Positions 20,601-28,691 of a stretch of 64,000 nt of DNA are shown in pieces (within the stretch, counting starts at the first letter, position 1; every line of letters starts with the position of its first letter). The stretch spans positions 4,007,501 to 4,071,500 of the forward strand of contig NC_013037.1 of NCBI RefSeq assembly GCF_000023125.1. The letters are read 5' to 3'. The notes beneath the pieces were generated by a model that saw only the letters and a program-made list of their open reading frames with translations, searched no databases and had not been told where the DNA came from. The stretch comes from Dyadobacter fermentans DSM 18053 (lineage in GTDB: Bacteria > Bacteroidota > Bacteroidia > Cytophagales > Spirosomataceae). The position numbers and the translations under genes are program-made.

Positions 20601-20874
20601 CTACTTCCTCGAAGACGGCTCGTATTTCCGCCTGAAAAACATCCAGCTGACCTTCTCGTTGCCGTCTGCCTGGCTGAAAAAAGCGAAACTGGGCTCTGCG
20701 CAGATTTACATTCAGGGACAAAACATGTTTACGCTCACAAAATATACCGGTCTGGACCCGGATATCAACCTGAGAAGATCCGGTGAAAACAACCAGGATA
20801 CCCACATGGGCGTCGATGAAGGCTCCTACCCTGTGGCCAAATCCTACCTGGCCGGCCTGCGTTTCAGTTTCTAA
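17617..20874 (+). CDS. SusC/RagA-family TonB-linked outer membrane protein
   Basis: The 1085-residue nutrient importer has a signal peptide (residues about 1-28, ending SYAQ), a carboxypeptidase-regulatory-like domain (VKGKVSSSADGTGIPGVNVQLKG region, residues about 33-110), and a TonB-box-like SEVVVTGYAAQRKKD. The plug domain includes SPLYVIDGVP and the RAANGVVIITTKKGK motif. The barrel ends in the aromatic-terminated GLRFSF. It imports glycans or oligosaccharides together with the SusD lipoprotein encoded 32 bases downstream. No glycosidase, sensor or sigma/anti-sigma gene is adjacent, so the substrate is unknown. Confidence 0.96.
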   Translation: MNKHLLVPLFRGVMIMLFAIAAHLSYAQDHQVKGKVSSSADGTGIPGVNVQLKGTAVGTVTDADGSYAIDVKGTDAVLVFSSIGLIKKEVTVGNQSTINVSLEDDIKNLSEVVVTGYAAQRKKDITGAVTVINPKELTSVPTASVTQMLQGRASGVTVGNDNSPGGGTMVRIRGFGSINNNSPLYVIDGVPTQGTLNQINPNDIESMQVLKDASAASIYGARAANGVVIITTKKGKTGAPNITFDFYTGTQRPGKMLDLLNTKELGQYLYEADLGAGKNPSVTSPSAQYKFDENGNQTVADYIYPNIYGTLPSDIIYTNDIADPRLGKTAFNITQANKEGTDWQDVIFDPAPISNYQIGASGGSEAAKYALSANYFTQDGILRYTKYKRYSVRANTEFKKGIVTVGENFTFSYDQRQGITNNDESNPIMFAIRVHPIIPVFDISGGPKALGGNNTSDYNGFAGSRGSNLGNAPNPLARLYREKDNLTKGTHAFGNVFAQVDILPGLFARTSLGIEYNQSNRSEYFHRDIEAAEARNANSLNVINNVDRSFTWFNTLNYAKSFGVHNFNVLLGTEAVKTYAAEFRASRSGFAFDDLDYRYLDAGSAAGLSNAGPGATESALFSQFGKINYVFKDLVLADFTLRRDGSSRFSESNRYGIFPAFSLGLRMTELAFMKPVKFVDDLKVRFGWGKTGNQLIPNVYNAYTLYAADPQNNAYDINGTGTSIVGGFDLVQFGNSNGKWETNTSTNIGLDASLFNSKLEVVLDLYNRITSDMLTQIAIPRTAGTGTIPYTNIGEVRNRGVDLGINFREKKGDFSYMVGVNFGHYKNEVLKLNNDPNATIFGFTTRLPAMSATKAGLPIASYYGYFVDGVIKDQAEADAAPKFGSYTREGTFKFRDVNGDGVITAADRTIIGNPHPDFNYGINVGVGYKWFDLTLFGQGVQGNQVFNYVKYWTDFNVFQGNRSKTMLYDSWKKPGDDAKLPRLNSGDATSQQVSSYFLEDGSYFRLKNIQLTFSLPSAWLKKAKLGSAQIYIQGQNMFTLTKYTGLDPDINLRRSGENNQDTHMGVDEGSYPVAKSYLAGLRFSF

Positions 20875-20906
20875 TTATCTCTGATCTTCATTATACAGAA
20901 CATACA

Positions 20907-22670
20907 ATGAAAAAGACCTTATTAATATGCATGCTGGTCGGCCTGAGCTTCTCCTGCTCCGACGATTTCTTCGATCTGAAACCCCAGGGGCGCGCGTCGC
21001 TAGATCAGCTAAGCAATAAAAATGGTGTGAATGCCCTCCTGATCGGCGCATACTCACTGCTTGATGGCGTGGGCGCGGGTAACACCGGCCGCCAGTCGAC
21101 CATCTCCAACTACGTTTTCGGTGGAATCAGCAGCGACGACGCCGTGAAAGGCACCGACGCCGGCGACCAGCCCGAACAGTCGTTTATTGAACAATACAAC
21201 TGGCTTTCGGACAACACCTATTTCCTCGGTAAATGGTGGCATTCCTACGACGGCGTTGCCCGCGCGAACGAAGTAATCCAGATCGCAGGCAACCCGAATG
21301 TGAAAGACATGTCCGACGCCGAAAAAATCCAGGTGGTGGCAGAAGCACGTTTCCTCCGCGGACACTATCATTTTGAGGCCAAAAAAATGTGGAACAATGT
21401 GCCTTTTATCGACGAGAAGATCTACAATGCAGGTGATCCCAACTCGACCAAAGTGCCCAACACGGAGGATATCTGGGCGAAAATTGAAGCGGATTTCCAA
21501 TTTGCGGCGGACAACCTGCCTGTAACGCAGGCTCAGAAAGGCCGTGCAACACAATGGGCGGCCAAGGCTTACCTGGCGAAGGCCTACCTATTCCAGAAAA
21601 AGTGGGATAAAGCGAAAGTGCTGCTGGATGATGTCGTCAAAAATTCGGGCAAGAAACTGGTAGCGAACTACCACGACAACTACCGCACAACCGGCAACAA
21701 CAACAGCGAATCGATCCTGGAAGTGCAGTTTTCGGTAAATGACGGCACCAATGGTAACAACGGTAATGCTGGCGACAACCTGAACTGGCCGTATTCAGCT
21801 GGCGCACCGGGACGTGGCTGCTGCGGTTTCTACCAGCCTTCTCACAACCTTGTGAATGCATTTAAAACCGAAAACGGACTTCCGATGATCGGTAATGCAG
21901 CGGATGGAACACTGGATACTTACAACAAAGTAGATTTGCCGAACGATCAGGGAATTGTAGCCTCGGCGGCATTTACATTGGACAAAACGGTTCCCGTTGA
22001 CCCCCGCCTCGACTGGACCGTCGGTCGCCGCGGTGTGAACTTCCTCGACTGGGGCCCGATGCCCGGCTCGACCTGGATTCGCGACCAGGCATATGCAGGT
22101 CCATTCACCGGTAAAAAATGGATGTACTACCTGGCCGAAGAAAACAGCACAACCCACTCCACCAGCAAACGGAACGTGAATAATAACTACCGTTTGATCA
22201 AACTGTCGCACGTGCTGCTGTGGCTGGCCGAATGCGAAGTAGAACTGGGCAACCTGGCCACCGCGCAGGATTTGGTAAACCAGATCCGCAACCGCGCGAA
22301 AACCGGTTCGGTGCAGGACGAAAGCGTGACCTACAAAGTGGAGCCTTATCCTGCGGGAACATTCGCTTCCAAAGGTGCCGACTTCGCCAGAAACGCGGTG
22401 CGCATGGAGCAGCGCCTCGAATTTGCGATGGAAGGTCACCGCTTCTTCGACCTCGTTCGCTGGGGCATTGCCGAGAAAGTATTGAACAAATATGCTGCGG
22501 AAGAGGCCGTGCCGGGCAAAGAGCCATCGGGACGGGTGTTCAACAAGCGGGGTTATATGGCAGGTAAAAGTTTCACACAGAAAAACCTGTATTTCCCGCT
22601 GCCACAGGACGAAATCCTCAACAGCCAGAAAGACGGCAAACCTACTTTGACACAAAATCCCGGATATTAA
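20907..22670 (+). CDS. RagB/SusD-family nutrient-binding lipoprotein
   Basis: The 587-residue surface lipoprotein has lipid-anchor cysteine C17 (LSFSCSDDFFDLKPQG). SusD-family TPR-like helices follow, including RFLRGHYHFEAKKMW and the C-terminal RMEQRLEFAMEGHRFFDLVRWG, with a final FPLPQDEI motif near the C-terminus. It caps the preceding SusC transporter and binds the ligand on the cell surface. It is cotranscribed with susC and followed by a terminator. Confidence 0.96.
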   Translation: MKKTLLICMLVGLSFSCSDDFFDLKPQGRASLDQLSNKNGVNALLIGAYSLLDGVGAGNTGRQSTISNYVFGGISSDDAVKGTDAGDQPEQSFIEQYNWLSDNTYFLGKWWHSYDGVARANEVIQIAGNPNVKDMSDAEKIQVVAEARFLRGHYHFEAKKMWNNVPFIDEKIYNAGDPNSTKVPNTEDIWAKIEADFQFAADNLPVTQAQKGRATQWAAKAYLAKAYLFQKKWDKAKVLLDDVVKNSGKKLVANYHDNYRTTGNNNSESILEVQFSVNDGTNGNNGNAGDNLNWPYSAGAPGRGCCGFYQPSHNLVNAFKTENGLPMIGNAADGTLDTYNKVDLPNDQGIVASAAFTLDKTVPVDPRLDWTVGRRGVNFLDWGPMPGSTWIRDQAYAGPFTGKKWMYYLAEENSTTHSTSKRNVNNNYRLIKLSHVLLWLAECEVELGNLATAQDLVNQIRNRAKTGSVQDESVTYKVEPYPAGTFASKGADFARNAVRMEQRLEFAMEGHRFFDLVRWGIAEKVLNKYAAEEAVPGKEPSGRVFNKRGYMAGKSFTQKNLYFPLPQDEILNSQKDGKPTLTQNPGY

Positions 22671-22704
22671 CCCCGGCATAACCCACTAATGCACCCCAAA
22701 AGAG

Positions 22705-22728
22705 CCGGCCTTCGTGCCGGTTTTTTTG
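22705..22728 (+). terminator. Intrinsic terminator after susD
   Basis: The short stem CCGGC/GCCGG (22705-22709 with 22716-22720) has a 6-base loop and is followed by a run of seven T. The T run also supplies the -33 TTTG of the next promoter. Confidence 0.75.
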
Positions 22729-22756
22729 TGCATTGAAAAACAATAAAATACTTTTG
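22725..22756 (+). promoter_or_regulatory. Bacteroidota-type promoter of the 54-residue protein gene
   Basis: A -33 TTTG at 22725-22728 and a perfect -7 TACTTTTG at 22749-22756 are separated by 20 bases. The ATG follows 25 bases later. The promoter overlaps the end of the susD terminator. Confidence 0.65.
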
Positions 22757-22781
22757 ACGAATCATTCAAACACTTGCGAAC

Positions 22782-22946
22782 ATGAAAATCACGAACGAAA
22801 GCGAATATGAAAAAGCCTCGGAGCGGGCTGATGAAATATTTAATGCAAAAAAAGGGTCAGCCGAAGAAAAAGAGCTGCAAGAACTGCTGAAAGCGATCAA
22901 AGAGTACGAGGACGATTTTGTACGGATGCTGCGCGACAACAACTAG
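22782..22946 (+). CDS. 54-residue protein resembling the N-terminal segment of HigA-type antitoxins
   Basis: The short, highly charged helical protein (MKITNESEYEKASERADEIF) resembles the leader segment of COG5499/HigA-like antitoxins (pattern: short acidic helix, a-K-x-G-S/T-x-E, then ELxxLxxxIxxYE), but it has no HTH domain after it. It has its own promoter and no adjacent toxin gene, so an antitoxin role is only a suggestion. Its stop codon overlaps the stop of the convergent yigZ gene by 4 bases. Confidence 0.6.
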   Translation: MKITNESEYEKASERADEIFNAKKGSAEEKELQELLKAIKEYEDDFVRMLRDNN

Positions 22947-23551
22947 TCGCCCAGCTTTACCGAAAGGCCTTCGACATTACCCGCGCGCGTGATAAAACGC
23001 TCTACCAGTGTGGAGCGCACCTCTACTTCCATTTCGCATTGCATTTCGAACTCCTGCCGCCGCACCGGCAGCTCCATTTCCTTCACGATCCGCATGACGT
23101 CGTTCATAAGCGGATATTGAAATGTCAGTTTGTAAACGCTGGAATAATGCCGCGTCACAATTTCCGCCGAATCCAGCGCGAGTTCCGTTGCAGTTTTGTA
23201 CGCATTGATCAGCCCCGGCACACCAAGCAGCGTCCCACCGAAATACCGCACCACCACGACGAGCACATTGGTCACATTTCTGGAATATAATGTATTGAGG
23301 ATCGGCCGCCCCGCCGTGCCCGATGGTTCACCGTCGTCGCTCATTCGATAACTCATGCGATCGGCGCCGAGGCGATAGGCATAGCAATGGTGAACGGCTT
23401 TCGGATGCAGTTCATACAATTCGGCCAGGTGGGATTTGGCCTGCAAATCGTTTTCTACTGGAAAGGCGTACGCGAGAAATTTGCTGCCCTTATCCTTGAA
23501 AAACCCTTCCGCGGGGCCTGCGATGGTCTGAAAAGTATCGTCAAATAACAC
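22943..23551 (-). CDS. yigZ: YigZ/IMPACT family protein
   Basis: The 202-residue protein of the IMPACT (UPF0029) family has the signature GTAGRPILNTL and the conserved NVLVVVVRYFGGTLLGVPGLINAYKTA. Its cellular role in bacteria is not well defined; eukaryotic IMPACT acts on translation control. I place the start at GTG 23551 (MLFDDTFQTIAGPAEG), because upstream residues in the open frame are not conserved and 202 residues fits the family. The start overlaps the end of the MFS gene by 11 bases, so the two are probably translationally coupled. Confidence 0.87.
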   Translation of the reverse strand: MLFDDTFQTIAGPAEGFFKDKGSKFLAYAFPVENDLQAKSHLAELYELHPKAVHHCYAYRLGADRMSYRMSDDGEPSGTAGRPILNTLYSRNVTNVLVVVVRYFGGTLLGVPGLINAYKTATELALDSAEIVTRHYSSVYKLTFQYPLMNDVMRIVKEMELPVRRQEFEMQCEMEVEVRSTLVERFITRAGNVEGLSVKLGD

Positions 23552-24728
23552 GGGCGCGGCGCTTTTTAAACTGATAAATAATGACGGTGTAGCAAAGTCC
23601 CGCCAGGGCAAATGCCGCCATGCAGAAAAACACAAGCGGGAGGTTCTGGCGCTGATTTTCAAATAATTCGGCCGAAAGGAATGCACCGAGCCCGATACCG
23701 GCTTCCAAAGAAATAAACATCGTAGCGATGGCCCGGCCGCGGTTGTGATCGCCGCTCAGATCGACCGTCCATGCCGAAAGTACCGGCGACAGTATGCCCA
23801 TGGAAACGCCAAAAAACGCGGCGCCGGTCAGGAATGTGAACACCGAATCGGCAAATCCGGTGATGATCATCGCGATGATGAGGATAATGCAGCCTACGAT
23901 CGTGACGGGCATCCGGCCATGACGGTCGGATATTTTCCCGGCAAAAAGGCGGACCATGATGGAAGATATCGTGAACATCATGAAATACAGCCCACGGTTT
24001 TCCAAGCCCAGGTAACCGCTGAAATCCGGGGTGATCGTCGCCACGGCCCCGAATCCGAAATAGCAGAGGAATGTAATGAGCGCCGGGCTGAACACATCAG
24101 GTTCAAAAACGTCCCGCCAGGTGATTTGAAACGACTTCAAACTGAGTTTTTGCTTTTCCTGCAAGGTTTCTTTCATATTCAGAAGGATAGCGATGGAAAG
24201 AAATGCGAGCAGAGACGATGTATAAAAAAGGGCATTCAGCGAAAACTGCTGGCTGATCATACTGCCGATCGCCGGCCCGAACGCCGAGCCCACGCTCATG
24301 CACATGCCATGGATGCCCATCGCCTCCCCACGCCTGTTGACCGGCACAATGTCCGCGACGTACGCAGCGGTGCCGGTGGGTTTGAAGCCGGTTGAAAACC
24401 CGTGAACCAGCCTGAGCAGCAGGAACGGCATTACAGTGGTAAAAATCGGATACAGAAACCCGCAGACAAAGCACACGAGCGAGCCGAAAGCCATTACCGG
24501 AACCCGCCCGATGCGGTCGGTAAGCCGGCCGCTGAACGGCCGCGAAAGGCCGGCCGTCAATGTAAAAAGACCGATAATGGCTCCTTTATATTCAGCCCCG
24601 CCCATGCTCGAAAGGTAAGCTGGCAGTTCGGGGATCAGCATGTTGAAGCTGGAAGAGAAAAGAAACGAGCTAAGGCCCAGCAACCAGAACTGCGTCGTTA
24701 ATATTCCCGGGGAAGCTGTATTTTGCAT
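23541..24728 (-). CDS. MFS transporter, drug-efflux-like
   Basis: The 395-residue inner-membrane protein has 12 predicted helices. The family loop 2-3 motif appears as GRLTDRIGRVPVM and its repeat as GKISDRHGRMPVT in the second half. The region RLVHGFSTGFKPTGTAAYVADIVP after helix 4 is characteristic of multidrug-type members. The substrate is unknown. The gene overlaps yigZ by 11 bases at its 3' end. Confidence 0.86.
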   Translation of the reverse strand: MQNTASPGILTTQFWLLGLSSFLFSSSFNMLIPELPAYLSSMGGAEYKGAIIGLFTLTAGLSRPFSGRLTDRIGRVPVMAFGSLVCFVCGFLYPIFTTVMPFLLLRLVHGFSTGFKPTGTAAYVADIVPVNRRGEAMGIHGMCMSVGSAFGPAIGSMISQQFSLNALFYTSSLLAFLSIAILLNMKETLQEKQKLSLKSFQITWRDVFEPDVFSPALITFLCYFGFGAVATITPDFSGYLGLENRGLYFMMFTISSIMVRLFAGKISDRHGRMPVTIVGCIILIIAMIITGFADSVFTFLTGAAFFGVSMGILSPVLSAWTVDLSGDHNRGRAIATMFISLEAGIGLGAFLSAELFENQRQNLPLVFFCMAAFALAGLCYTVIIYQFKKRRARVI

Positions 24729-24765
24729 TACGCAAAAATACGAGAGTTTCAGGAAAGTGCGGGAG

Positions 24766-24903
24766 TTAGTCCCAAATATCGTCGATCGGCGTTTTCAACG
24801 ACTTTAATACTCGCTTCGCTTCTTCGATTTTGCGGACAACGAAAGGGTCGTTCGCATGGCTTTTCAGATTTGGATTAATCTTTACTTTCGACAAATCAAG
24901 CAT
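24766..24903 (-). CDS. Small protein (45 residues) overlapping the DUF6934-like gene
   Basis: From ATG 24903 this reads MLDLSKVKINPNLKSHANDP and ends with an acidic DDIWD. It overlaps the stop of the preceding gene by 8 bases, an arrangement typical of translationally coupled small pairs. Longer in-frame starts exist at 24927 and 24936, overlapping the upstream gene more deeply. I do not recognise it. The helical, charged VVRKIEEAKRVLKSL segment is consistent with a partner of the upstream protein, but this is inference. Confidence 0.5.
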   Translation of the reverse strand: MLDLSKVKINPNLKSHANDPFVVRKIEEAKRVLKSLKTPIDDIWD

Positions 24904-25195
24904 GTAACTTTTTGCTCTCGGTTTCATTGACCTCATTTTTGCGTTTAACAAAGAAACTTTCAAATGCAATATTGCTTTGAAAAGGAATGGCCTTCCCATC
25001 ATATATGCCCCTAATCTCGAAGATGGAAGACCAACTGCCAACTTCCCTACTTAGCACAACCCGGTAAAGCCTGGTCTTCGCGCCGATTCTGTTAAACTCG
25101 ACGGATTTTGCCACCACGCGGTCTTGCGATCTGCTTTCAAACGAAAAGCGCATGTAATCCTCCGATGCCTCAAACGGGTAAAATTTCTCTTTCAC
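24896..25195 (-). CDS. DUF6934-like small protein, shortened form
   Basis: The 99-residue cytoplasmic protein has an N-terminal strand pattern YPFEASEDYMRFSFES and a C-terminal pattern KTRLYRVVL ... AFESFFVKRKNE. Both resemble the ends of DUF6934 proteins common in Cytophagales, which are usually about 140-150 residues. The central part of the family appears to be missing. Function unknown; family assignment is from memory of the pattern, not a search. It overlaps a 45-residue ORF by 8 bases and is divergent from corA. Confidence 0.5.
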   Translation of the reverse strand: MKEKFYPFEASEDYMRFSFESRSQDRVVAKSVEFNRIGAKTRLYRVVLSREVGSWSSIFEIRGIYDGKAIPFQSNIAFESFFVKRKNEVNETESKKLHA

Positions 25196-25310
25196 AAGTG
25201 TGTGTTAATTAGCGAATACAAGTTAGCTTTAACCGGTGGGCGTTCCAAGCCAATGCAACACCGATGAACGAACGGCTAAGCGTATGGCTTTTTTTTACCA
25301 ACTTTAACCC

Positions 25311-26255
25311 ATGGTACGCATATTCTATAAGGACGGTAAAGTCATCAAGCGCGAAAACGATATCCGCGAGTTGGGGAAAATCCCGAACCTGGTTTGGGTG
25401 GATTTGCAATCTCCGAGCGCCGAAGAGGAGGAATGGGTGGAGAACAAATGCAATATCAGCTTTCAAACACCCCAGGAAATCGTGGAAATTGAGAGCAGTT
25501 CACGTTTTTTTGAGCAAAACGAGACGATCAACGCCAACTCCAACTTCCTAAAAATCGACCGGGATGGATACGAGACTTACCCGATTTCGTTCATTCTCAA
25601 CCAGAATGTGCTTTTCACTTACCGGCGCGGCGATTCAAAAACGTTTGCCGACACCGTGAAGAAGATGAAAGTGAGCCCCGAGGGCATCCAGGGTGGGGTT
25701 GATTTTATGCTGCTTTTGCTCGAAACACGCATTGAAGCGGACGCCGACGCGCTCGAAGGCATTTCCAAAGACATCTCGGCGATCAGCAAAGACCTTACCC
25801 ACGAGCAGAAAACGCGGCAGGAAGTCCTGATCCGCATCAGCGGCTTGCAGGAAATCACAATGATGCTCCGTGAAACCAGCATCGACAAGCAGCGCGTGCT
25901 TTCTGGCATTCTCAGGAGCCAGTATTTTCCCGAGGACCGCAAAGAGCACCTCCGGATCATTCTCAAAGACATCAACTCCCTCCTCGAATACACCACCTTC
26001 AATTTCGAGCGGCTCGAATACCTGCAAAACACATTCATGGGTTTGATCAACCTCGAACAAAGCCAGGTGATCAAAATCTTCACCGTGGTGACGATCATCT
26101 TCATGCCGCCCACCCTTATTGCGGGTATTTTCGGAATGAATTACCAGCACATACCCTCGACAGGTGAACCGTGGGGCTTTTGGCTTTCGCTCTTTCTGAT
26201 GGTCTTTTCATCCCTCGTTGTCCTTTGGTTTTTCAGAAGAAAAAAATGGATTTAG
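25311..26255 (+). CDS. corA: CorA-family magnesium/divalent cation transporter
   Basis: The 314-residue protein has a cytoplasmic N-terminal funnel domain and long helical linker (residues about 120-250). Two C-terminal transmembrane helices carry the selectivity motif GMN in GIFGMNYQHIP. The terminal basic FRRKKWI is also typical. It forms a pentameric channel for Mg2+ (possibly Co2+ or Ni2+). Start ATG 25311 follows a short divergent intergenic region. Confidence 0.93.
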   Translation: MVRIFYKDGKVIKRENDIRELGKIPNLVWVDLQSPSAEEEEWVENKCNISFQTPQEIVEIESSSRFFEQNETINANSNFLKIDRDGYETYPISFILNQNVLFTYRRGDSKTFADTVKKMKVSPEGIQGGVDFMLLLLETRIEADADALEGISKDISAISKDLTHEQKTRQEVLIRISGLQEITMMLRETSIDKQRVLSGILRSQYFPEDRKEHLRIILKDINSLLEYTTFNFERLEYLQNTFMGLINLEQSQVIKIFTVVTIIFMPPTLIAGIFGMNYQHIPSTGEPWGFWLSLFLMVFSSLVVLWFFRRKKWI

Positions 26256-26640
26256 AAAGGAAGTTTTCTCACACGCATAGTTTTTTCTATGATTATACGT
26301 TTCGGGCATAACTTTGGTGTAATCTTTTATGTTAAGAGGGAATACAATAAAATTTTCGTCATAGTGTTAGTATAGAAGTTATATTTCGGCGGCCGGAGTT
26401 TATGCCAGGTAGTACCGACCCTCTTCCAACCATTTCCCTAACAATAGAGTCATAAGTCCAGGCTGCGTAGCTCCCACAAACGCTGGCTTGATATTTGTAT
26501 AAAAAAATATCCGCAAGGGTATGGGAATGAGCTATATAATTTCACCAATGGATAAGATCATGAACGCCATCCTGTTTAGAGGAAGTATTACAGAATCGGG
26601 TATTAAAAAAACTCTCAACTAACTTGATAACCGATTATCT
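26256..26640 (+). promoter_or_regulatory. 385-base leader with a -7 box before the glycosyltransferase gene
   Basis: This region contains CATAG-T6-CTATG (26276-26291) and a perfect -7 box TAACTTTG at 26309-26316. No TTTG occurs at the usual -33 distance. If transcription starts near 26323, the 5' untranslated leader of the GT2 gene would be over 300 bases, long for this genome. A 33-codon ORF begins at 26521 but shows no coding features. I see no known riboswitch. Confidence 0.4.
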
Positions 26641-27627
26641 ATGAAAAGTATATCAGTAGTAATCCCCAACTATAACGGGAAACATCTGTTTGAAAAATAT
26701 TTTGAACATAATTATAAGGTCCTTCAAAAACTTGAAACCAGCGTTCAGATAATCGTCATCGACGATGCATCTACGGACGATTCGGTGGCTTACCTTGAAG
26801 AACATTATGGCGATAAAATCACGCTGATCCGTAAAGAAACCAATTCCGGATTTTCAGAAACCTGCAATATCGGCATCCAGAATGCCACCAACGATTTAAT
26901 ATTCCTTTTAAATACAGACGTAACCCTTGAACCGGGTTACATGGAAAAACTATATAAGTATTTCGAATTGGAAGACACTTTCGGTGTAATGGGAAGGGTA
27001 ATCGGAATGAACGACGACCTCATCCGTGAAGCTGCGAGAGAGCCCAAAATTTCGGGAAGAAAAATCAAGTCATCCGATTTCTTCCATTTACAGAATATCA
27101 ATGCATTTACGCCTACATTTTATTTATCAGGCGCCATTGCATTAATGGATACGCAAAAGCTGAAAGCTATCAATGGATTCAACGAAATGTTCAATCCCTA
27201 TTATGGCGAAGATCAGGAACTTTCGATTCGCGCGTGGCGACTGGGCTGGAAATGTTATTATGAACACGATGCCGTTTGCCGGCATGAAGTTTCGGCCAGC
27301 ACGAAAAACCATAACCATAAAAAAGCGATCAAAAGAATCCATTTCCGCAACCGGTATTATGTTCATTACCTGCATTTGCAAGGTATGGACCTTAAATTAT
27401 GGCACCTGCAAATTCTGCTTTGCGACGTGCTGCTCGGCATGCTGACGCTTCAATTTTTCAAGGTCGAAGCCTATTGGGATTTCATTAAGAACCGGGGAAA
27501 TTTGCAAGCGAAGAAAGTGGCTTTCAACCGCGAAATGAAGAAACATCAGTCCGAAATCGGCATTATCGATGTGATCAATAACTTCCGGATGATGCTGAAA
27601 TATCAACAGGTCATTAAGCTAAACTAG
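26641..27627 (+). CDS. Family 2 glycosyltransferase
   Basis: The 328-residue GT2 enzyme (GT-A fold) starts ISVVIPNYNGKHLFEK. It has IIVIDDASTDDS, the metal-binding FLLNTDVTLEP (DxD-like region), and the acceptor-side YYGEDQELSIRAWRLGW (ED motif), as in rhamnosyl- or other surface-glycan transferases. The C-terminal 90 residues include amphipathic segments rather than clear transmembrane helices. It adds a sugar to a polysaccharide or lipid-linked acceptor. The gene is less GC-rich than neighbouring housekeeping genes and ends overlapping a convergent GT4 gene by 14 bases. Confidence 0.9.
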   Translation: MKSISVVIPNYNGKHLFEKYFEHNYKVLQKLETSVQIIVIDDASTDDSVAYLEEHYGDKITLIRKETNSGFSETCNIGIQNATNDLIFLLNTDVTLEPGYMEKLYKYFELEDTFGVMGRVIGMNDDLIREAAREPKISGRKIKSSDFFHLQNINAFTPTFYLSGAIALMDTQKLKAINGFNEMFNPYYGEDQELSIRAWRLGWKCYYEHDAVCRHEVSASTKNHNHKKAIKRIHFRNRYYVHYLHLQGMDLKLWHLQILLCDVLLGMLTLQFFKVEAYWDFIKNRGNLQAKKVAFNREMKKHQSEIGIIDVINNFRMMLKYQQVIKLN

Positions 27628-28681
27628 CGAGGTTCCGGTACAATTCAAGGTATTCGGAAGCAGCTCTGTCCCAGGAGAAAAATCTTGCCCGATCGCGGAT
27701 TTTTTCCCTGGGCTTTGTTTTATTATAGTCTTCCAGGCTCGCGTGGAGCACGTTACGCATATGCTCGGGCTCGAAATTATCGAAGTAATAGGCACAATCT
27801 CCACCGATTTCCGGCAGCGAGGTGCAGCGCGACAAGATTGCCGGCTTCCCGTAATACATCGCCTCGATCACCGGTAATCCGAATCCCTCCGCGATGGATG
27901 GAAACAAAAAAGCCGTACAATTGCTGAGATACCACTTTTTATCATTCTCAGTAACCGGCCCTGTAAATATCAGCCTGTCCAGCACATTCCATTTCTGGGC
28001 TTCTTTAAGGATCAGCTTTTTATATTCCTGACTGCTTTCGATACCGGCAATGACTAATTTAAAATTATTCCCAGCCAGCAATGCGGGCAACACATGGAAA
28101 TTCTTTTTGCCGACAATCGTACCTATTGTAAATAAAAATGGTCCTTCAATGTGTTTTTCAGGTGTGGCAATAGTCGCAGTATCATCGATATTGCAACCGT
28201 TGTAAATCACCGACGCCGGTTTGTTACCTAATTCCAGGTTCTTTTTTAGATCTTCCAGAACGAAATTCGAAATGGCCACAATGTGATCGGCCCTATCGAT
28301 TTTCAGTTGTAATCTGTTTAAATACTTATTAATTCGTTTCTCCGATCGCTTGCCGTCATACAGGAAATTCAAATCGTGAATTGTCAAAACCACTGATACC
28401 TTTTTGCCAAACGGATAATAGCGTGAACCCTGGTAAGTACAATGCCAGATATCGACCGAGCTCGTATCTGGAAAAAACAATTTGTGCATAAAATGCTGGG
28501 AGACGTAATTCGCATTTTCTCCAAAAACATGTTCCGCCGAAGTAGGTAGGTAAAAAGCGATCTTATCCCGTTCTTCCCCAACCCTTTTCAGGATCGAATT
28601 CCCCAATTGAAGGCAGTAATGATAAAGCCCGGTATGAGGGTGCCTCATCCTTTCGCAATCAATCAGAACTCGTTTCAACAT
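27614..28681 (-). CDS. Family 4 (GT-B) glycosyltransferase
   Basis: The 355-residue protein, starting MLKRVLIDCERMRHPHTGLYHY (start 28681 preferred over 28717, which would overlap the upstream gene), has a GT-B fold. Its C-terminal donor-binding domain carries LFPSIAEGFGLPVIEAMYYGKPAI, with the Glu pair spaced as in the EX7E motif. It probably transfers a sugar from a nucleotide donor in surface polysaccharide assembly. It is the second gene of an operon with the FkbM methyltransferase, 10 bases downstream of it. Confidence 0.9.
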   Translation of the reverse strand: MLKRVLIDCERMRHPHTGLYHYCLQLGNSILKRVGEERDKIAFYLPTSAEHVFGENANYVSQHFMHKLFFPDTSSVDIWHCTYQGSRYYPFGKKVSVVLTIHDLNFLYDGKRSEKRINKYLNRLQLKIDRADHIVAISNFVLEDLKKNLELGNKPASVIYNGCNIDDTATIATPEKHIEGPFLFTIGTIVGKKNFHVLPALLAGNNFKLVIAGIESSQEYKKLILKEAQKWNVLDRLIFTGPVTENDKKWYLSNCTAFLFPSIAEGFGLPVIEAMYYGKPAILSRCTSLPEIGGDCAYYFDNFEPEHMRNVLHASLEDYNKTKPREKIRDRARFFSWDRAASEYLELYRNLASLA

Positions 28682-28691
28682 AAATGCTTGT

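Noticed and set aside
26521..26622. 33-codon ORF in the leader of the GT2 gene
   Set aside because: No conserved pattern or initiation context; could be a leader peptide but there is no evidence.
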